Positions 9,827-22,553 of a DNA stretch of 64,000 bases are shown here, one piece after another. Each line of letters begins with the position of its first letter. Positions within the stretch are counted from its first letter, which is position 1. The translations under genes were made by a program, and so were the position numbers. Below the pieces are notes generated by a model, which had not been told where the DNA came from, ran no database searches, and was given only the letters and a program-made list of their open reading frames with translations. The DNA comes from Arthrobacter sunyaminii (GTDB lineage: Bacteria > Actinomycetota > Actinomycetes > Actinomycetales > Micrococcaceae), in the NCBI RefSeq assembly GCF_018866305.1, contig NZ_CP076456.1, positions 1,550,001-1,614,000 on the forward strand, read 5' to 3'.

Positions 9827-11316
9827 GCACCCTGAATCTTCCCGACCTCGGCCGGGTGCACTTTATTGGTCTGGGAGGCGCGGGCATGTCCGCCGTCGCC
9901 CGGGTCATGATCGGCCAGGGCGTTTCCGTGTCCGGCTCGGACTCGCGCGACTCCGCCGGCCTGCGTGCTTTGGAGGCCCTGGGCGCCGCAGTGTTCGTGG
10001 GCCAGGACGCGGCCAACGTGCAGGGCGCCGACACCGTGGTGGTTTCCACCGCCATCCGGTCCGACAATCCGGAACTGGCCGCGGCCCGGAACTTGGGCCT
10101 GCGGGTCATCCATCGTTCCGAAGCTCTCGCCGCGGCGATGGGGACGCAGGACACGGTTGCCGTCGCCGGAACCCACGGGAAAACCACCACCACGGCCATG
10201 GTGACCGTCCTGCTGCGCGAAGCAGGACTGGATCCCTCCTTCGCCATCGGCGGAGACGTGGCGGCACTGGGAGTGAATGCCGCTTTCGGAAGCGGCAGTG
10301 TGTTCGTCGCCGAAGCCGACGAGTCCGACGGATCGTTTCTGAATTACCGCCCGCGAATTTCCGTTATCACCAATGTCGAGGCCGATCACCTGGACCACTA
10401 CGGCACCGAGGAAGCAGTCTTTGCCTCCTTCGACCGGTTTGTCCGGCTGCTGCCGGCGGACGGCCTGCTGGTGGCCTGCGCGGATGATCCCGGTGCCGCG
10501 GACGTGGTGCGCCGCTCCGGTGCCGCCCGCGTGTGCACCTACGGCTACAGCGAAAACGCCGACATCCGGATCACTGACACGCGGCCGGTCGCCAGCGGAT
10601 CGGTGTCAATGCTGCGCTTCAGCCTGGACGGACTGGACTGCGAGCAGGAACTGAGGCTCCTGGTCCCCGGGGTGCACAACATCCGCAATGCCGCGGCTGC
10701 GTTCGCCGTCGGGCTTGGGCTCGGAGTTGACCCCGCCCAGGCTGCGGCAGGCCTGGCGGTCTTCTCCGGCGCAGCACGCCGCTTCGAAGCCAAAGGCGCC
10801 GTGCGCGGGGTGCGGGTCTTCGATGACTACGCGCACCATCCCACCGAGCTGGTGGCCGCGCTGGAGGCGGCGCGCACCGTTGCCGGGGACCACCGCGTCC
10901 ATGTGTTGTTCCAGCCGCATCTGTTCAGCCGGACGCTGGCCTTCGCGGAAGAATTCGCTGCCGCCCTGGAACGTGCCGACACCGCCACGGTGCTGGACAT
11001 TTATGCTTCCCGCGAGGATCCGGTGCCCGGCGTTACCAGCGAAGTCATCGCCTCCAGGGTGAACCGGCCGGGAGGCTACGCTCCGGATGCCGGCCAGGCC
11101 GTGCGGGATATCTGCCGCCGCGCCGCGCCGGGAGACATCATCCTCACGGTTGGTGCCGGAGACGTCACGCAATACGGTGCGCATCTGGTGCAGGAACTGG
11201 CCAGGACGGCGCCCGCCTTGGCTGGGGATGCCGGCGTTCAGACCGGTGCTGAGACAGACGCCGAACCGGAGTCGGACGCGGCACAGCCGGTGCTGCGGAA
11301 GGAACTCCGTGGCTAG
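9823..11316 (+). CDS. murC: UDP-MurNAc:L-alanine ligase MurC
   Basis: MurC commits UDP-MurNAc to stem-peptide synthesis by adding L-Ala. The N-terminal [16 protein letters not shown] dinucleotide-fold motif, the P-loop [11 protein letters not shown] and the C-terminal [11 protein letters not shown] motif are all present. The final 35 residues are an acidic, Ala-rich extension. Its start overlaps the murG stop and its TAG stop lies inside the first codons of ftsQ. There is no ddl gene between murC and ftsQ. Confidence 0.96.
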   Translation: MSTLNLPDLGRVHFIGLGGAGMSAVARVMIGQGVSVSGSDSRDSAGLRALEALGAAVFVGQDAANVQGADTVVVSTAIRSDNPELAAARNLGLRVIHRSEALAAAMGTQDTVAVAGTHGKTTTTAMVTVLLREAGLDPSFAIGGDVAALGVNAAFGSGSVFVAEADESDGSFLNYRPRISVITNVEADHLDHYGTEEAVFASFDRFVRLLPADGLLVACADDPGAADVVRRSGAARVCTYGYSENADIRITDTRPVASGSVSMLRFSLDGLDCEQELRLLVPGVHNIRNAAAAFAVGLGLGVDPAQAAAGLAVFSGAARRFEAKGAVRGVRVFDDYAHHPTELVAALEAARTVAGDHRVHVLFQPHLFSRTLAFAEEFAAALERADTATVLDIYASREDPVPGVTSEVIASRVNRPGGYAPDAGQAVRDICRRAAPGDIILTVGAGDVTQYGAHLVQELARTAPALAGDAGVQTGAETDAEPESDAAQPVLRKELRG

Positions 11317-12241
11317 CAAAAAACCCCGGCGCCCCGAGGTGGATCCCACCCGCCATGCCGGCGGCGGGCGCAGCAGCGTCCGCCGCTCCGCAGGCTACGG
11401 CGATTCCGTCTCCCGGGAGCGGAGGCTGCACGGAGGTGCCGGAAGGCCGAACCTCGCTGACGCCAAGACCGAGGGGCACATCCGGACGGAACCGGGCTCC
11501 GGGAACGGTGAATCGGTCACTGCCACGGTGCTGGCCTTTCCCGAACCGCCCGTCCGCAAACGCCGTCGGTGGCTGCTCATTTCAGTGTCGACAGCCGTTG
11601 TTCTTCTGGGTGCTTTCCTGGCATTCCTCTTCCTGTCTCCGGCGCTGGCCCTGAAGACGGTAACGGTCCAGGGTAACTCGCTGCTGCCTGAAGAAGAGGT
11701 CCACCGTGCCCTGCAGCCGCTCATGGGTGAACCGTTAACCACGATCGACGACGGCGACGTTGCCGGGCTGCTCGCGGACCGGCCCGAGGTGGCCGGGGTC
11801 GACGTCGTGGCCCTGCCCCCGTCCGAGATCGTGGTAACCATCACGGAACGCGTTCCGGTGGCGGTCCTGCAAAGCGGAAATGCTTTTTCGCTGATTGATG
11901 AAGACGGGTTGGTGATCGGAACCGCGGCCAACCGGGCCGAGGCGAGGCTGCCGCTGATCGATGGCGGCAGCGAGGCGGTGAACAGTGCAGTATTCAGTAC
12001 GGTCACCTCCGTACTGTCCGTGCTGCCGGAAAACGTGCTCGCCCAGCTGGACCACGCCGCGGCGACATCCGTTGATTCGGTGGAACTGAAGCTGGTCAAC
12101 GGGCAGACGGTATTCTGGGGGAGCGCCGAATCCAATGTGGCCAAGGCGCGTGTTTTGGAAGCCCTGCTTTTGATGCCGCCCAAGGATCCGCCGATCAGCG
12201 TGTTTGACGTCAGCACCCCAACCGCTCCGGTTACGCGGTGA
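11309..12241 (+). CDS. ftsQ: Cell-division protein FtsQ (POTRA domain)
   Basis: FtsQ is a bitopic divisome protein that links early and late division proteins. It has a basic cytoplasmic tail of roughly 90 residues, one membrane helix near residues 92-114 after the KRRRW basic cluster, then an extracytoplasmic POTRA domain (ALKTVTVQGNSLLPEEEV) and a FtsQ-type beta domain. I placed the start at GTG 11309, which follows AAGGA and overlaps the murC stop; the frame is open earlier inside murC. The 310 residues are normal for actinobacteria. Confidence 0.9.
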   Translation: MASKKPRRPEVDPTRHAGGGRSSVRRSAGYGDSVSRERRLHGGAGRPNLADAKTEGHIRTEPGSGNGESVTATVLAFPEPPVRKRRRWLLISVSTAVVLLGAFLAFLFLSPALALKTVTVQGNSLLPEEEVHRALQPLMGEPLTTIDDGDVAGLLADRPEVAGVDVVALPPSEIVVTITERVPVAVLQSGNAFSLIDEDGLVIGTAANRAEARLPLIDGGSEAVNSAVFSTVTSVLSVLPENVLAQLDHAAATSVDSVELKLVNGQTVFWGSAESNVAKARVLEALLLMPPKDPPISVFDVSTPTAPVTR

Positions 12242-12334
12242 TTTTTTCCTCCTGCGGGAAAGAATAATCCGACACGCGGCAGAGGTAATTGCAGAACCAG
12301 TTTTCGCCCCATAGCGTCACTGGTAGAGGATTAC

Positions 12335-12371
12335 TTGACATAACTATAACCTTCAACTGGAAGCTTAGGGT
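12335..12371 (+). promoter_or_regulatory. Element in the ftsQ-ftsZ gap with TTGACA and imperfect inverted repeat
   Basis: The 227 bases between ftsQ and ftsZ hold no gene. They contain a perfect TTGACA (12335-12340), followed by an AACC...GGTT imperfect inverted repeat centred near 12355 with a CTTC/GAAG core. No good -10 lies 17 bases downstream; TAGGGT at 12366-12371 is 25 bases away. Actinobacterial ftsZ genes commonly carry their own promoters here, but the exact role of this element is inferred. Confidence 0.45.
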
Positions 12372-12468
12372 TTGCGGTTGAACGTTACAGGTCAGGTTCA
12401 AGGTTTTCGGCCGGAGCATTCCGGCCACAAATGATCAGTTGCACAGATTCGAACAAGGGACACAGGAC

Positions 12469-13665
12469 GTGGCAGCACCGCAGAATTACTTGGCCGTCAT
12501 CAAGGTCGTCGGCATCGGCGGCGGTGGCGTGAACGCCGTAAACCGGATGATTGATGTAGGGCTCCGAGGCGTGGAGTTCATCGCCATCAACACCGATGCA
12601 CAGGCGCTGCTGATGAGCGACGCCGACGTGAAGCTCGACGTCGGCCGCGAACTGACGCGCGGCCTGGGCGCCGGCGCGGACCCCGAGGTGGGCCGCAAGG
12701 CCGCCGAGGACCACGCCGAAGAAATCGAGGAAGTCCTGCGCGGAGCGGACATGGTCTTCGTGACCGCAGGCGAGGGCGGCGGCACCGGCACCGGTGGCGC
12801 ACCTGTCGTGGCCCGCATTGCCCGTTCCCTTGGCGCCCTGACCATCGGCGTGGTGACGCGGCCCTTTACTTTCGAAGGCCGCCGCCGTTCCAACCAGGCT
12901 GAGTCCGGCATTGATACGCTGCGCGACGAAGTCGACACCCTCATCGTCATCCCCAACGACCGGCTGCTCTCCATCAGCGACCGGAACGTGTCCATGCTGG
13001 ACGCTTTCCGCTCGGCGGACCAGGTGCTGCTTTCCGGTGTCCAGGGCATTACCGACCTGATCACCACCCCGGGCCTGATCAACCTCGACTTTGCCGACGT
13101 CAAATCCGTCATGCAGGGTGCCGGTTCCGCCCTCATGGGTATCGGTTCCGCGCGTGGAGAGGATCGCGCCGTCAAGGCGGCCGAGCTGGCCATAGCGTCT
13201 CCTCTGCTGGAAGCGTCCATCGACGGCGCCCACGGCGTCCTGCTCTCCATCCAGGGCGGCTCCGACCTCGGCCTGTTCGAGATCAACGAGGCCGCGCGGC
13301 TGGTGCAGGAAGTTGCCCACCCGGAAGCCAACATCATCTTTGGTGCCGTCATTGACGATGCCCTTGGTGACGAAGCGCGCGTCACCGTGATCGCAGCGGG
13401 TTTTGACCAGGTGGATGTCACCTCGCAGCCGGTCTCGCACAAGCCGGCCGAACCTGTGCTGCCCCCGGCCAGCGCACCGGCCGGTGGCGGTTACGCGGCC
13501 GCTGCACCTGCTTCGGCAGGGCTGTCGGCATGGTCGCAGCGCTCCACGCAGCACAGCGATGTTCCTGCGGATGCAGGCTTCGACGTGGACCTGCCCGCCG
13601 TCGTGGAGTCAGATCTGTCCACGGGTCGCAATGATGACCTGGATGTCCCTGACTTCCTGAAGTAA
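12469..13665 (+). CDS. ftsZ: Tubulin-like cell-division GTPase FtsZ
   Basis: FtsZ polymerises into the Z-ring. The GTP-binding G-box [15 protein letters not shown] lies near residues 98-113, and the T7 synergy loop [11 protein letters not shown] near 206-216 supplies the catalytic Asp. The C-terminal linker is Pro/Ala-rich and ends in the conserved peptide [10 protein letters not shown], which binds partners such as SepF. I chose GTG 12469 with AAGGGA at 12455-12460; a TTG at 12439 would add ten residues not typical of the family. Its own leader suggests expression partly independent of the upstream mur genes. Confidence 0.97.
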   Translation: MAAPQNYLAVIKVVGIGGGGVNAVNRMIDVGLRGVEFIAINTDAQALLMSDADVKLDVGRELTRGLGAGADPEVGRKAAEDHAEEIEEVLRGADMVFVTAGEGGGTGTGGAPVVARIARSLGALTIGVVTRPFTFEGRRRSNQAESGIDTLRDEVDTLIVIPNDRLLSISDRNVSMLDAFRSADQVLLSGVQGITDLITTPGLINLDFADVKSVMQGAGSALMGIGSARGEDRAVKAAELAIASPLLEASIDGAHGVLLSIQGGSDLGLFEINEAARLVQEVAHPEANIIFGAVIDDALGDEARVTVIAAGFDQVDVTSQPVSHKPAEPVLPPASAPAGGGYAAAAPASAGLSAWSQRSTQHSDVPADAGFDVDLPAVVESDLSTGRNDDLDVPDFLK

Positions 13666-13671
13666 CACCGA

Positions 13672-13690
13672 TCCGGGTCCTTGACCCGGA
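13672..13690 (+). terminator. Short hairpin after ftsZ
   Basis: An 8-base-pair stem (TCCGGGTC / GACCCGGA) with a CTT loop starts 7 bases after the ftsZ stop. The following sequence is ACCATTTAG, not a U-run, so it may be a weak terminator or a processing and stability element rather than a strong stop. Confidence 0.5.
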
Positions 13691-13718
13691 CCATTTAGCG
13701 CAGCGAGGTTGTTCGACA

Positions 13719-14471
13719 ATGTTTTGGTGGCAGACGCAGGCCGGTGACGGCCTGACGGTCGCGTTCACCAGTACAGCGGCGGGCAACCTCGCTTTGCATG
13801 TAGGGGATGACCCGGCGCTGGTATTGCGGCGCCGCCGGGCACTGGAGACGCACATGGGGGTGCCGGCCGGGTCGCTGCGCTTCATGAACCAGGTGCATTC
13901 GGCCGCCGTCGCCTCGGTCTCCGGCCCGTCACCTGCCGGCCCGTCATCTGCCGGGCCGGGTGCCGCTCCGGCGGCGGGCCCGTTCACTGCGGACCTACTC
14001 ACCGCAGACGCCCTCGTCAGCCCGGATGGTTCCGTACCGCTGGCCGTCATGGTTGCCGACTGCGTGCCCGTGGTGCTGACCGGGCGGAACGGCGCCGGGG
14101 TGGTGACGGGGGTTGCCCATGCCGGACGCCGGGGATTGCTCGACGGCATCCTCGCCAACACTGTGCAGGAGATGGCCGCCGCGGGCGCTGAGAGCCTCCG
14201 CGCCTGGATTGGGCCGTCCGTGTGCGGAGAGTGCTACGAGGTTCCCGCAGCAATGCAGCGGGAGGCAACCGAGGTGATGCCGGAACTGCGCTCGACCACC
14301 CGCTGGGGAACTCCTGCCCTGGACCTTCCCGCCGGTGCCCGGACACAGCTGGAAGCCCTGGGGGTCGACGTCGTCCGGCTCCCCGGCTGCACCCTCGAAT
14401 CCACCGACCTTTACTCGCACCGCCGCAGCAGCAGCGCAGGGCGCTTCGCCGGGCTGATCTGGCGAAACTGA
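13719..14471 (+). CDS. pgeF: PgeF/YfiH family protein (peptidoglycan editing or purine nucleoside phosphorylase)
   Basis: This belongs to the multicopper-oxidase-like laccase-domain (DUF152/YfiH) family. Family members have been assigned purine nucleoside phosphorylase and adenosine deaminase activity, and in E. coli a role in removing UDP-MurNAc-L-Ser misincorporation. The metal-site pattern is visible: FMNQVHSAAVA near residue 55, MVADCVPVVL near 108-117, GVAHAGRRGLLDG near 130, and CTLESTDLYSHRR near the C terminus. The 250 residues are typical. The gene sits between ftsZ and the yggS homologue, as in many actinobacteria. Confidence 0.88.
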   Translation: MFWWQTQAGDGLTVAFTSTAAGNLALHVGDDPALVLRRRRALETHMGVPAGSLRFMNQVHSAAVASVSGPSPAGPSSAGPGAAPAAGPFTADLLTADALVSPDGSVPLAVMVADCVPVVLTGRNGAGVVTGVAHAGRRGLLDGILANTVQEMAAAGAESLRAWIGPSVCGECYEVPAAMQREATEVMPELRSTTRWGTPALDLPAGARTQLEALGVDVVRLPGCTLESTDLYSHRRSSSAGRFAGLIWRN

Positions 14472-14547
14472 CGCTTGGGATTCCGGGATCCCGGATGACC
14501 CGCAGCTCCGCCTGCCTGAAATACCTGCTTGATACAAGGAGCACCCC

Positions 14548-15324
14548 ATGACTGCCAGCCTTACCCCCGCCGAACGGTCCGCTGAACTTTCGAACCGGCT
14601 CAGGCGGGTGCACACGCGCATCACTTCAGCTACAGCCGGTGGGGCCGCACCAACCCTCATAGTGGTCACAAAGTATTTTCCGGCCTCAGACGTCGATCTC
14701 CTGGCCGGTCTGGGCGTCACCGACGTCGGTGAAAACAAGGACCAGGAGGCTGCTGCAAAAGCTTTGTCAGTGCAGGCCCAGGATCTTAACTGGCATTTCA
14801 TCGGCCAGCTGCAAAGCAATAAGGCGAAATCCGTGGTCCGTTACGCTGCCGCCGTGCATTCAGTGGACCGGCTCTCGCTGGTCACAGCCCTTGGCAAAGC
14901 CATGGCTGCTGAACAATCGCGCCGTGCCCAGGCCGGGGAGCAGCCCAGAGCCGACCTGGACGTGTTTTTGCAGGTGGATCTGCGGGAGCAGGCAGCCGCA
15001 GGGGGATCCTCCGGAGCGGGCGCAGGGACCGGCGCAGGCCGCGGGGGAGCGTTGCCGCGGGAGCTGCCCGAGCTGGCTGAGGCAGCCGCGGCAACCCCCG
15101 GTCTTCGCCTGGCCGGGGTCATGGCGGTGGCGCCCCTTGGCGCCGATGCCCGGGAGGCATTCGCCCGTCTGGCGGCCCTGTCCGGCGAGCTGCAGAGGGA
15201 CCATCCCGGGGCGGACGCGATCTCGGCCGGCATGAGCGGGGACCTGGAAGCAGCGTTGGAAAACGGGGCGACACACCTGAGGATCGGCTCCGATATTCTC
15301 GGGCCCCGGCCCCCGGTACGGTAG
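14548..15324 (+). CDS. PLP homeostasis protein, YggS/PLPBP family
   Basis: This is a pyridoxal-phosphate-binding TIM-barrel protein of the YggS/PROSC family, involved in PLP and amino-acid homeostasis without known catalysis. The PLP lysine is in VVTKYF (residue 42). [20 protein letters not shown] and [12 protein letters not shown] are family motifs. A Gly/Ala/Ser-rich low-complexity insert sits near residues 152-170. An AAGGAG at 14536-14541 defines the ATG start. It lies in the standard ftsZ-sepF interval. Confidence 0.92.
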   Translation: MTASLTPAERSAELSNRLRRVHTRITSATAGGAAPTLIVVTKYFPASDVDLLAGLGVTDVGENKDQEAAAKALSVQAQDLNWHFIGQLQSNKAKSVVRYAAAVHSVDRLSLVTALGKAMAAEQSRRAQAGEQPRADLDVFLQVDLREQAAAGGSSGAGAGTGAGRGGALPRELPELAEAAAATPGLRLAGVMAVAPLGADAREAFARLAALSGELQRDHPGADAISAGMSGDLEAALENGATHLRIGSDILGPRPPVR

Positions 15325-15397
15325 CGTCTATTGCAGGAAAGTCCCTCATCTGGCGAGGGGCGGGTGCTACGGCGCTGAAGTTCTAGAAGGAGCAACC

Positions 15398-15958
15398 ATG
15401 GCTGGCGCAATGCGCAGGACAATGATCTACCTTGGGCTCGCCGACGGTGAAGAGCCCTACGAGTCTGAGCAGAAGAGCCAGCGGGAAGCCCCGGTGCGCA
15501 GCGCCGAGGAGTACACCCCCGAGTACGAGCGCACGGAGCGCCCCGAGCGGACTGAGCGGTCAGACCGTGACGCCGAGCCTGCACCGGCACCTGTGGTCCG
15601 CACCGCAGTCGAAGAATACCGGGCACCGGTCACCCCGATCAAGCGAGCCCCGTCATCCCGAGAGGAAGTGGCTGGCTTGCGCCAGATCACCACCGTTCAT
15701 CCCCGTTCCTACAACGACGCCAAGATCATCGGTGAGAGCTTCCGGGACGGGATTCCCGTGATTATGAATGTCACCGACATGGGCGAAGCAGATGCGAAGC
15801 GCCTCGTCGATTTCTCTGCTGGCCTTGTCTTTGGGCTGCGCGGTAGCATTGAGCGCGTGACCAACAAGGTGTTCCTCCTGTCGCCGTCCTACGTGGAGGT
15901 GCTGGGGGATGACAAAAAAGTCAGTGAATCCCAGTCGGCATTCTTCAATCAGAGCTGA
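15398..15958 (+). CDS. sepF: Cell-division protein SepF
   Basis: SepF anchors FtsZ to the membrane and in actinobacteria replaces FtsA. The N-terminal [14 protein letters not shown] helix matches the amphipathic membrane-binding segment. A charged, disordered linker rich in Glu/Arg/Pro follows (about residues 25-85), then the compact SepF domain with [20 protein letters not shown] and [13 protein letters not shown]. The start follows AGAAGGAG. No ftsA is seen in the cluster, consistent with this role. Confidence 0.95.
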   Translation: MAGAMRRTMIYLGLADGEEPYESEQKSQREAPVRSAEEYTPEYERTERPERTERSDRDAEPAPAPVVRTAVEEYRAPVTPIKRAPSSREEVAGLRQITTVHPRSYNDAKIIGESFRDGIPVIMNVTDMGEADAKRLVDFSAGLVFGLRGSIERVTNKVFLLSPSYVEVLGDDKKVSESQSAFFNQS

Positions 15959-16024
15959 CCGCGGGCCCGCAGCAGCGGGATCTCCCCGGATCGCTACGGC
16001 CTCCCCTGAAACGAAACAACACGC

Positions 16025-16315
16025 GTGAGTATTATTTTTGCCCTGCTGTATGTGCTGCTGGTGCTCTTTCAGTTCGCTCTGTTCCTGAGGATTGTCTACG
16101 ACGCCGTCCAAATCTTCGCCCGACAGTGGCGCCCCAAGGGGCCGGCCCTGGTGCTGGCGTCCCTAATCTACGGCGCCACAGATCCGGCTATCCGGCTGCT
16201 GCGCAGGTTCATTCCCCCGCTGCGCCTGGGCGGGATCTCCCTGGACCTGGCCTTCATCGTGTTGTTCATCGTTGTTGCCATCGTGAAGCAGATCGTCGCG
16301 GGCGCCCTCTTCTAG
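16025..16315 (+). CDS. yggT: YggT family small membrane protein
   Basis: This 96-residue protein has two hydrophobic segments (about residues 3-25 and 72-94) joined by a short loop carrying the family pattern around RFIPPLRLGGISLDLAF. YggT proteins are integral membrane proteins of unclear biochemical function, often found between sepF and divIVA. The GTG start at 16025 has no strong ribosome-binding site. Confidence 0.88.
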   Translation: MSIIFALLYVLLVLFQFALFLRIVYDAVQIFARQWRPKGPALVLASLIYGATDPAIRLLRRFIPPLRLGGISLDLAFIVLFIVVAIVKQIVAGALF

Positions 16316-16338
16316 GGGCGGCGGTGTTCCGGGTCCGG

Positions 16339-16366
16339 TTAGTGTTCCTTCTCCGGAAGATATACT
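16339..16366 (+). promoter_or_regulatory. Promoter upstream of divIVA
   Basis: TTAGTG (16339-16344) and TATACT (16361-16366) are separated by 16 bases. The -10 is close to consensus. It would give a leader of about 98 bases for divIVA, allowing expression separate from the division operon. Confidence 0.6.
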
Positions 16367-16470
16367 GTGAAAAAGAATAAGACCCCTTAGATTTTTATGT
16401 TCGATATTCTGTACGTAGAACCGTCTGCTGAACTCGCAGGCGAATCTTATAACCAGTGTGAGGTGACCAG

Positions 16471-17190
16471 ATGGCTCTGACGCCAGAAGATGTTGTCAAT
16501 AAGCGGTTCCAGCCGACCAAGTTCCGTGAAGGCTACGACCAGGACGAGGTTGATGACTTTCTCGACGAGATCGTTATTGAGCTGCGCCGTCTGAACGCAG
16601 AGAACGAAGACCTGCGCAGCCAGCTCGCGGAATGCCTTGCCGGCAAGTCCGGTGAAAGCACGGCTGTTCCCGCTCCGGTCTCAGCTGCGGCTAAGACCGA
16701 GCAGGTCACGGCCCCGGTGAAGGAAGAAAAGAAGCCCGAACCGGTCAAGGCTGAGGAACCGAAGGCTCCCGCAGCCGCCAAGGCTGAAGAGCCCAAGGCA
16801 GCTGCTCCGGCCCCGGCCGCCGCAGCACCGGCTCCCGCAGCCGCAGCACCCGCTCCGGCAACTGCGGCCAGCAACACCGAGACCGCCGCAGGCATCCTGG
16901 CGATGGCCCAGAAGATGCACGATGACTACGTGGGCGCCGGTGTTGAGCAGCGCGACAAGATCATCGCAGAAGCACAGATGGAAGCCAGCGGGCTCGTTAG
17001 CGAAGCGCAGGACAAGAGCCGCAAGATCCTCAGCAACCTGGAACAGCAGAAGGCTGTCCTGGAGCGCAAGGTTGAGCAGCTGCGCGGCTTTGAGCGCGAC
17101 TACCGTTCACGTCTGAAGGCCTACATTGAAGGCCAGCTGCGTGATCTGGATGCCCGCGGATCCGTTGCCTCGGAGACCGCCGACGCGTAA
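16471..17190 (+). CDS. divIVA: Polar growth and septum-site protein DivIVA (Wag31-like)
   Basis: DivIVA is a coiled-coil scaffold at negatively curved membrane (poles and septa). The N-terminal lipid-binding motif ALTPEDVVNKRFQPTKFREGYDQ fragment is clear at residues 2-24, followed by a first coiled coil. A long Ala/Pro/Lys-rich linker with repeated AAPAPA units occupies residues 55-130. A second coiled-coil region follows. Start ATG 16471 follows GAGGTG. The distance from sepF-yggT and the own promoter match the usual actinobacterial layout. Confidence 0.95.
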   Translation: MALTPEDVVNKRFQPTKFREGYDQDEVDDFLDEIVIELRRLNAENEDLRSQLAECLAGKSGESTAVPAPVSAAAKTEQVTAPVKEEKKPEPVKAEEPKAPAAAKAEEPKAAAPAPAAAAPAPAAAAPAPATAASNTETAAGILAMAQKMHDDYVGAGVEQRDKIIAEAQMEASGLVSEAQDKSRKILSNLEQQKAVLERKVEQLRGFERDYRSRLKAYIEGQLRDLDARGSVASETADA

Positions 17191-17237
17191 CCGGAACACC
17201 ACCGCGGCACCACTGGTGCACTAAACTGAATATAAGC

Positions 17238-17277
17238 ACGGGCCGGCTGGCCGGGACGCCCCGGCCAGCCGGCCCGT
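17238..17277 (+). terminator. Strong terminator after divIVA
   Basis: An 18-base-pair perfect stem (17238-17255 with 17260-17277) and a 4-base loop are followed by TGTTTTGG. It ends 52 bases before lspA. A TATAAG at 17231-17236 lies immediately before the stem. Confidence 0.85.
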
Positions 17278-17329
17278 TGTTTTGGCAGCGGCCCGCGTCC
17301 CGCCCCGTGCCACAACGAATGAAAGCACC

Positions 17330-17959
17330 ATGACGAAATCTTCTGAGGAACCTGTGTCCGCGAAATCCGCCGGCAGCACCGGTGAGCATGTACGCCCGGC
17401 CTGGTCCGGGTATGCCCTGATCATGGCGGCGTGCGCCGCACTAGGGCTCGGAATAGACCAGCTCACCAAATGGTGGGTTGAATCCACCATGACGCTCGGC
17501 CAGGTCACAGACGTGCTGCCGCCGCTGCTGCGCTGGCACTATATCCTCAACCCGGGGGCCGCTTTCTCCATCGGCACCGACTACACATGGGTATTCACCA
17601 TCATCATGGCGGCCGTGTGCGGTTTCCTCGTGTACCTCATGCTGAAGGTCCGCTCCGTGTCCTGGGCTGTAGCCCTGGGGCTGGTCCTGGGCGGGGCAGC
17701 GGGTAACCTGACGGACCGGCTGTTTCGTGAACCCTCGTTTGGGCAGGGCCACGTGGTGGACTTCATCGCACTGCCCAACTTCGCAATTTTCAACATTGCA
17801 GACACCTGTGTGGTCTCCGGCGTGATTCTCGTCTGCCTGTTGACGCTGCGGGGAGTGGGCCTGGACGGAGTGCGGACTCCTTCAGGCACGGCGCCGGAAA
17901 CGGGCAGCACCGAGGAAATCGGCACCAAAGACATAAAGAACGGCAAAGACAACAAATGA
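17330..17959 (+). CDS. lspA: Lipoprotein signal peptidase LspA
   Basis: LspA is the inner-membrane aspartyl protease that removes lipoprotein signal peptides after lipidation. Four membrane segments are visible. Catalytic-Asp motifs are GNLTDRLF and [11 protein letters not shown]. The N-terminal 25 residues and C-terminal 40 residues are hydrophilic extensions. I use ATG 17330; the frame is open to 17282 but that stretch is part of the terminator and leader. The TGA stop overlaps the next ATG. Confidence 0.94.
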   Translation: MTKSSEEPVSAKSAGSTGEHVRPAWSGYALIMAACAALGLGIDQLTKWWVESTMTLGQVTDVLPPLLRWHYILNPGAAFSIGTDYTWVFTIIMAAVCGFLVYLMLKVRSVSWAVALGLVLGGAAGNLTDRLFREPSFGQGHVVDFIALPNFAIFNIADTCVVSGVILVCLLTLRGVGLDGVRTPSGTAPETGSTEEIGTKDIKNGKDNK

Positions 17960-18891
17960 ACGAGATTCACACCGTCCTGCAGATTCCGGATGAGGCTGAC
18001 GGAGGAAGAGCGGATGCCGTCCTCGCCAAGCTCCTGGATGTCTCCCGCTCCACCGCAGCCACCTGGTTTACCGACGGCTACTTCAGCATGAACGGCCGGT
18101 CGCTGGGAAAGTCCGACCGCCTTTCGGCCGGAGACCGGGTGAGCGTTGACATTCCCGAGCAGCGTGACCCGCTCGCCGTCGTCGTTGAACCGGTGGAAGG
18201 CCTGAAGATCCTGGCCGACGACGACCACTTTGTGGTCATCGACAAGCCTGTGGGTGTGGCCGCGCATCCCTCGCCCGGCTGGGTGGGCCCCACCGTGGTG
18301 GGCGGACTGGCTGCCGCCGGCTACCGCATTTCCACCTCCGGGTCCCCTGAGCGGCAGGGCATCGTCCACCGCCTCGACGTGGGAACGTCCGGCGCCATGG
18401 TGGTCGCCAAGACCGAACACGCCTACACGCTGCTGAAGCAGGCCTTCAAGGAACGCACCGTGGAGAAGATGTACCACGCCGTGGTCCAGGGCCTGCCGGA
18501 TCCGCTGCGGGGGACCATCGACGCGCCGATCGGCCGCCACCCCTCCTATGACTGGCGCTTTGCAGTGCTGGAAGGCGGACGGCCCTCCGTTACCCACTAT
18601 GAGGTGCTCGAAGCCTTTGGCAAGGCGTCCCTGGTGGAGGTGCATCTGGAGACCGGGCGCACCCACCAGATCCGGGTGCATTTCTCCGCCCTCAAGCACC
18701 CCTGTGCCGGAGATCTCACCTACGGTGCGGAGGCTAAGCTTGCGGCCGAGCTGGGCCTGACCCGGCAGTGGCTGCATGCCCGCAAACTGGCGTTTGCACA
18801 CCCCGGCACCGGTGAACGCGTGGAAGTTATCAGCGAATACCCGCAGGATCTTCAGTACGCACTGGATGCCCTGCAGCGCGGCGACGTCTGA
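17956..18891 (+). CDS. RluD-type 23S rRNA pseudouridine synthase
   Basis: This enzyme isomerises specific uridines to pseudouridine in large-subunit rRNA. An N-terminal S4 RNA-binding domain ([18 protein letters not shown]) precedes the catalytic domain with [16 protein letters not shown], which holds the catalytic Asp, and GRTHQIRVH near residue 232. It is coupled to lspA by an ATGA overlap, a common pairing. Assignment to RluD rather than RluA or RluC is by length and context only. Confidence 0.9.
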   Translation: MNEIHTVLQIPDEADGGRADAVLAKLLDVSRSTAATWFTDGYFSMNGRSLGKSDRLSAGDRVSVDIPEQRDPLAVVVEPVEGLKILADDDHFVVIDKPVGVAAHPSPGWVGPTVVGGLAAAGYRISTSGSPERQGIVHRLDVGTSGAMVVAKTEHAYTLLKQAFKERTVEKMYHAVVQGLPDPLRGTIDAPIGRHPSYDWRFAVLEGGRPSVTHYEVLEAFGKASLVEVHLETGRTHQIRVHFSALKHPCAGDLTYGAEAKLAAELGLTRQWLHARKLAFAHPGTGERVEVISEYPQDLQYALDALQRGDV

Positions 18892-18920
18892 GGCTTCCGC
18901 CCGGAAGTGACGAGGCTGTC

Positions 18921-18947
18921 AGCCGGACGGCGGCGTGCCGTCCGGCT
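18921..18947 (+). terminator. Hairpin between the pseudouridine synthase gene and dnaE
   Basis: An 11-base-pair perfect stem (18921-18931 with 18937-18947) and a 5-base loop sit 30 bases after the stop. The tail is GCCGCTTTAA, so a partly rho-independent terminator is plausible. Confidence 0.65.
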
Positions 18948-18964
18948 GCCGCTTTAACCCGGCC

Positions 18965-18970
18965 TAGAAT
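18965..18970 (+). promoter_or_regulatory. -10 element placing the dnaE start at +1
   Basis: TAGAAT ends 6 bases before the GTG of dnaE. A transcript initiated about 7 bases after the -10 would begin at or next to the start codon, giving a leaderless mRNA. No ribosome-binding site is present. Confidence 0.65.
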
Positions 18971-18976
18971 GGTTCG

Positions 18977-22513
<3,537 letters not shown>

Positions 22514-22541
22514 CAAAGCGGCAGCGGGGCCGGTGGGGCAG

Positions 22542-22547
22542 TAGAAT
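22542..22547 (+). promoter_or_regulatory. -10 element for leaderless hisD
   Basis: TAGAAT lies 6 bases before the hisD GTG, the same geometry as dnaE. There is no ribosome-binding site in the gap. Confidence 0.65.
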
Positions 22548-22553
22548 GAACCC

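Noticed and set aside
16800..16870. AAPAPA repeats in divIVA
   Set aside because: Low-complexity linker of the protein, not a DNA repeat element.
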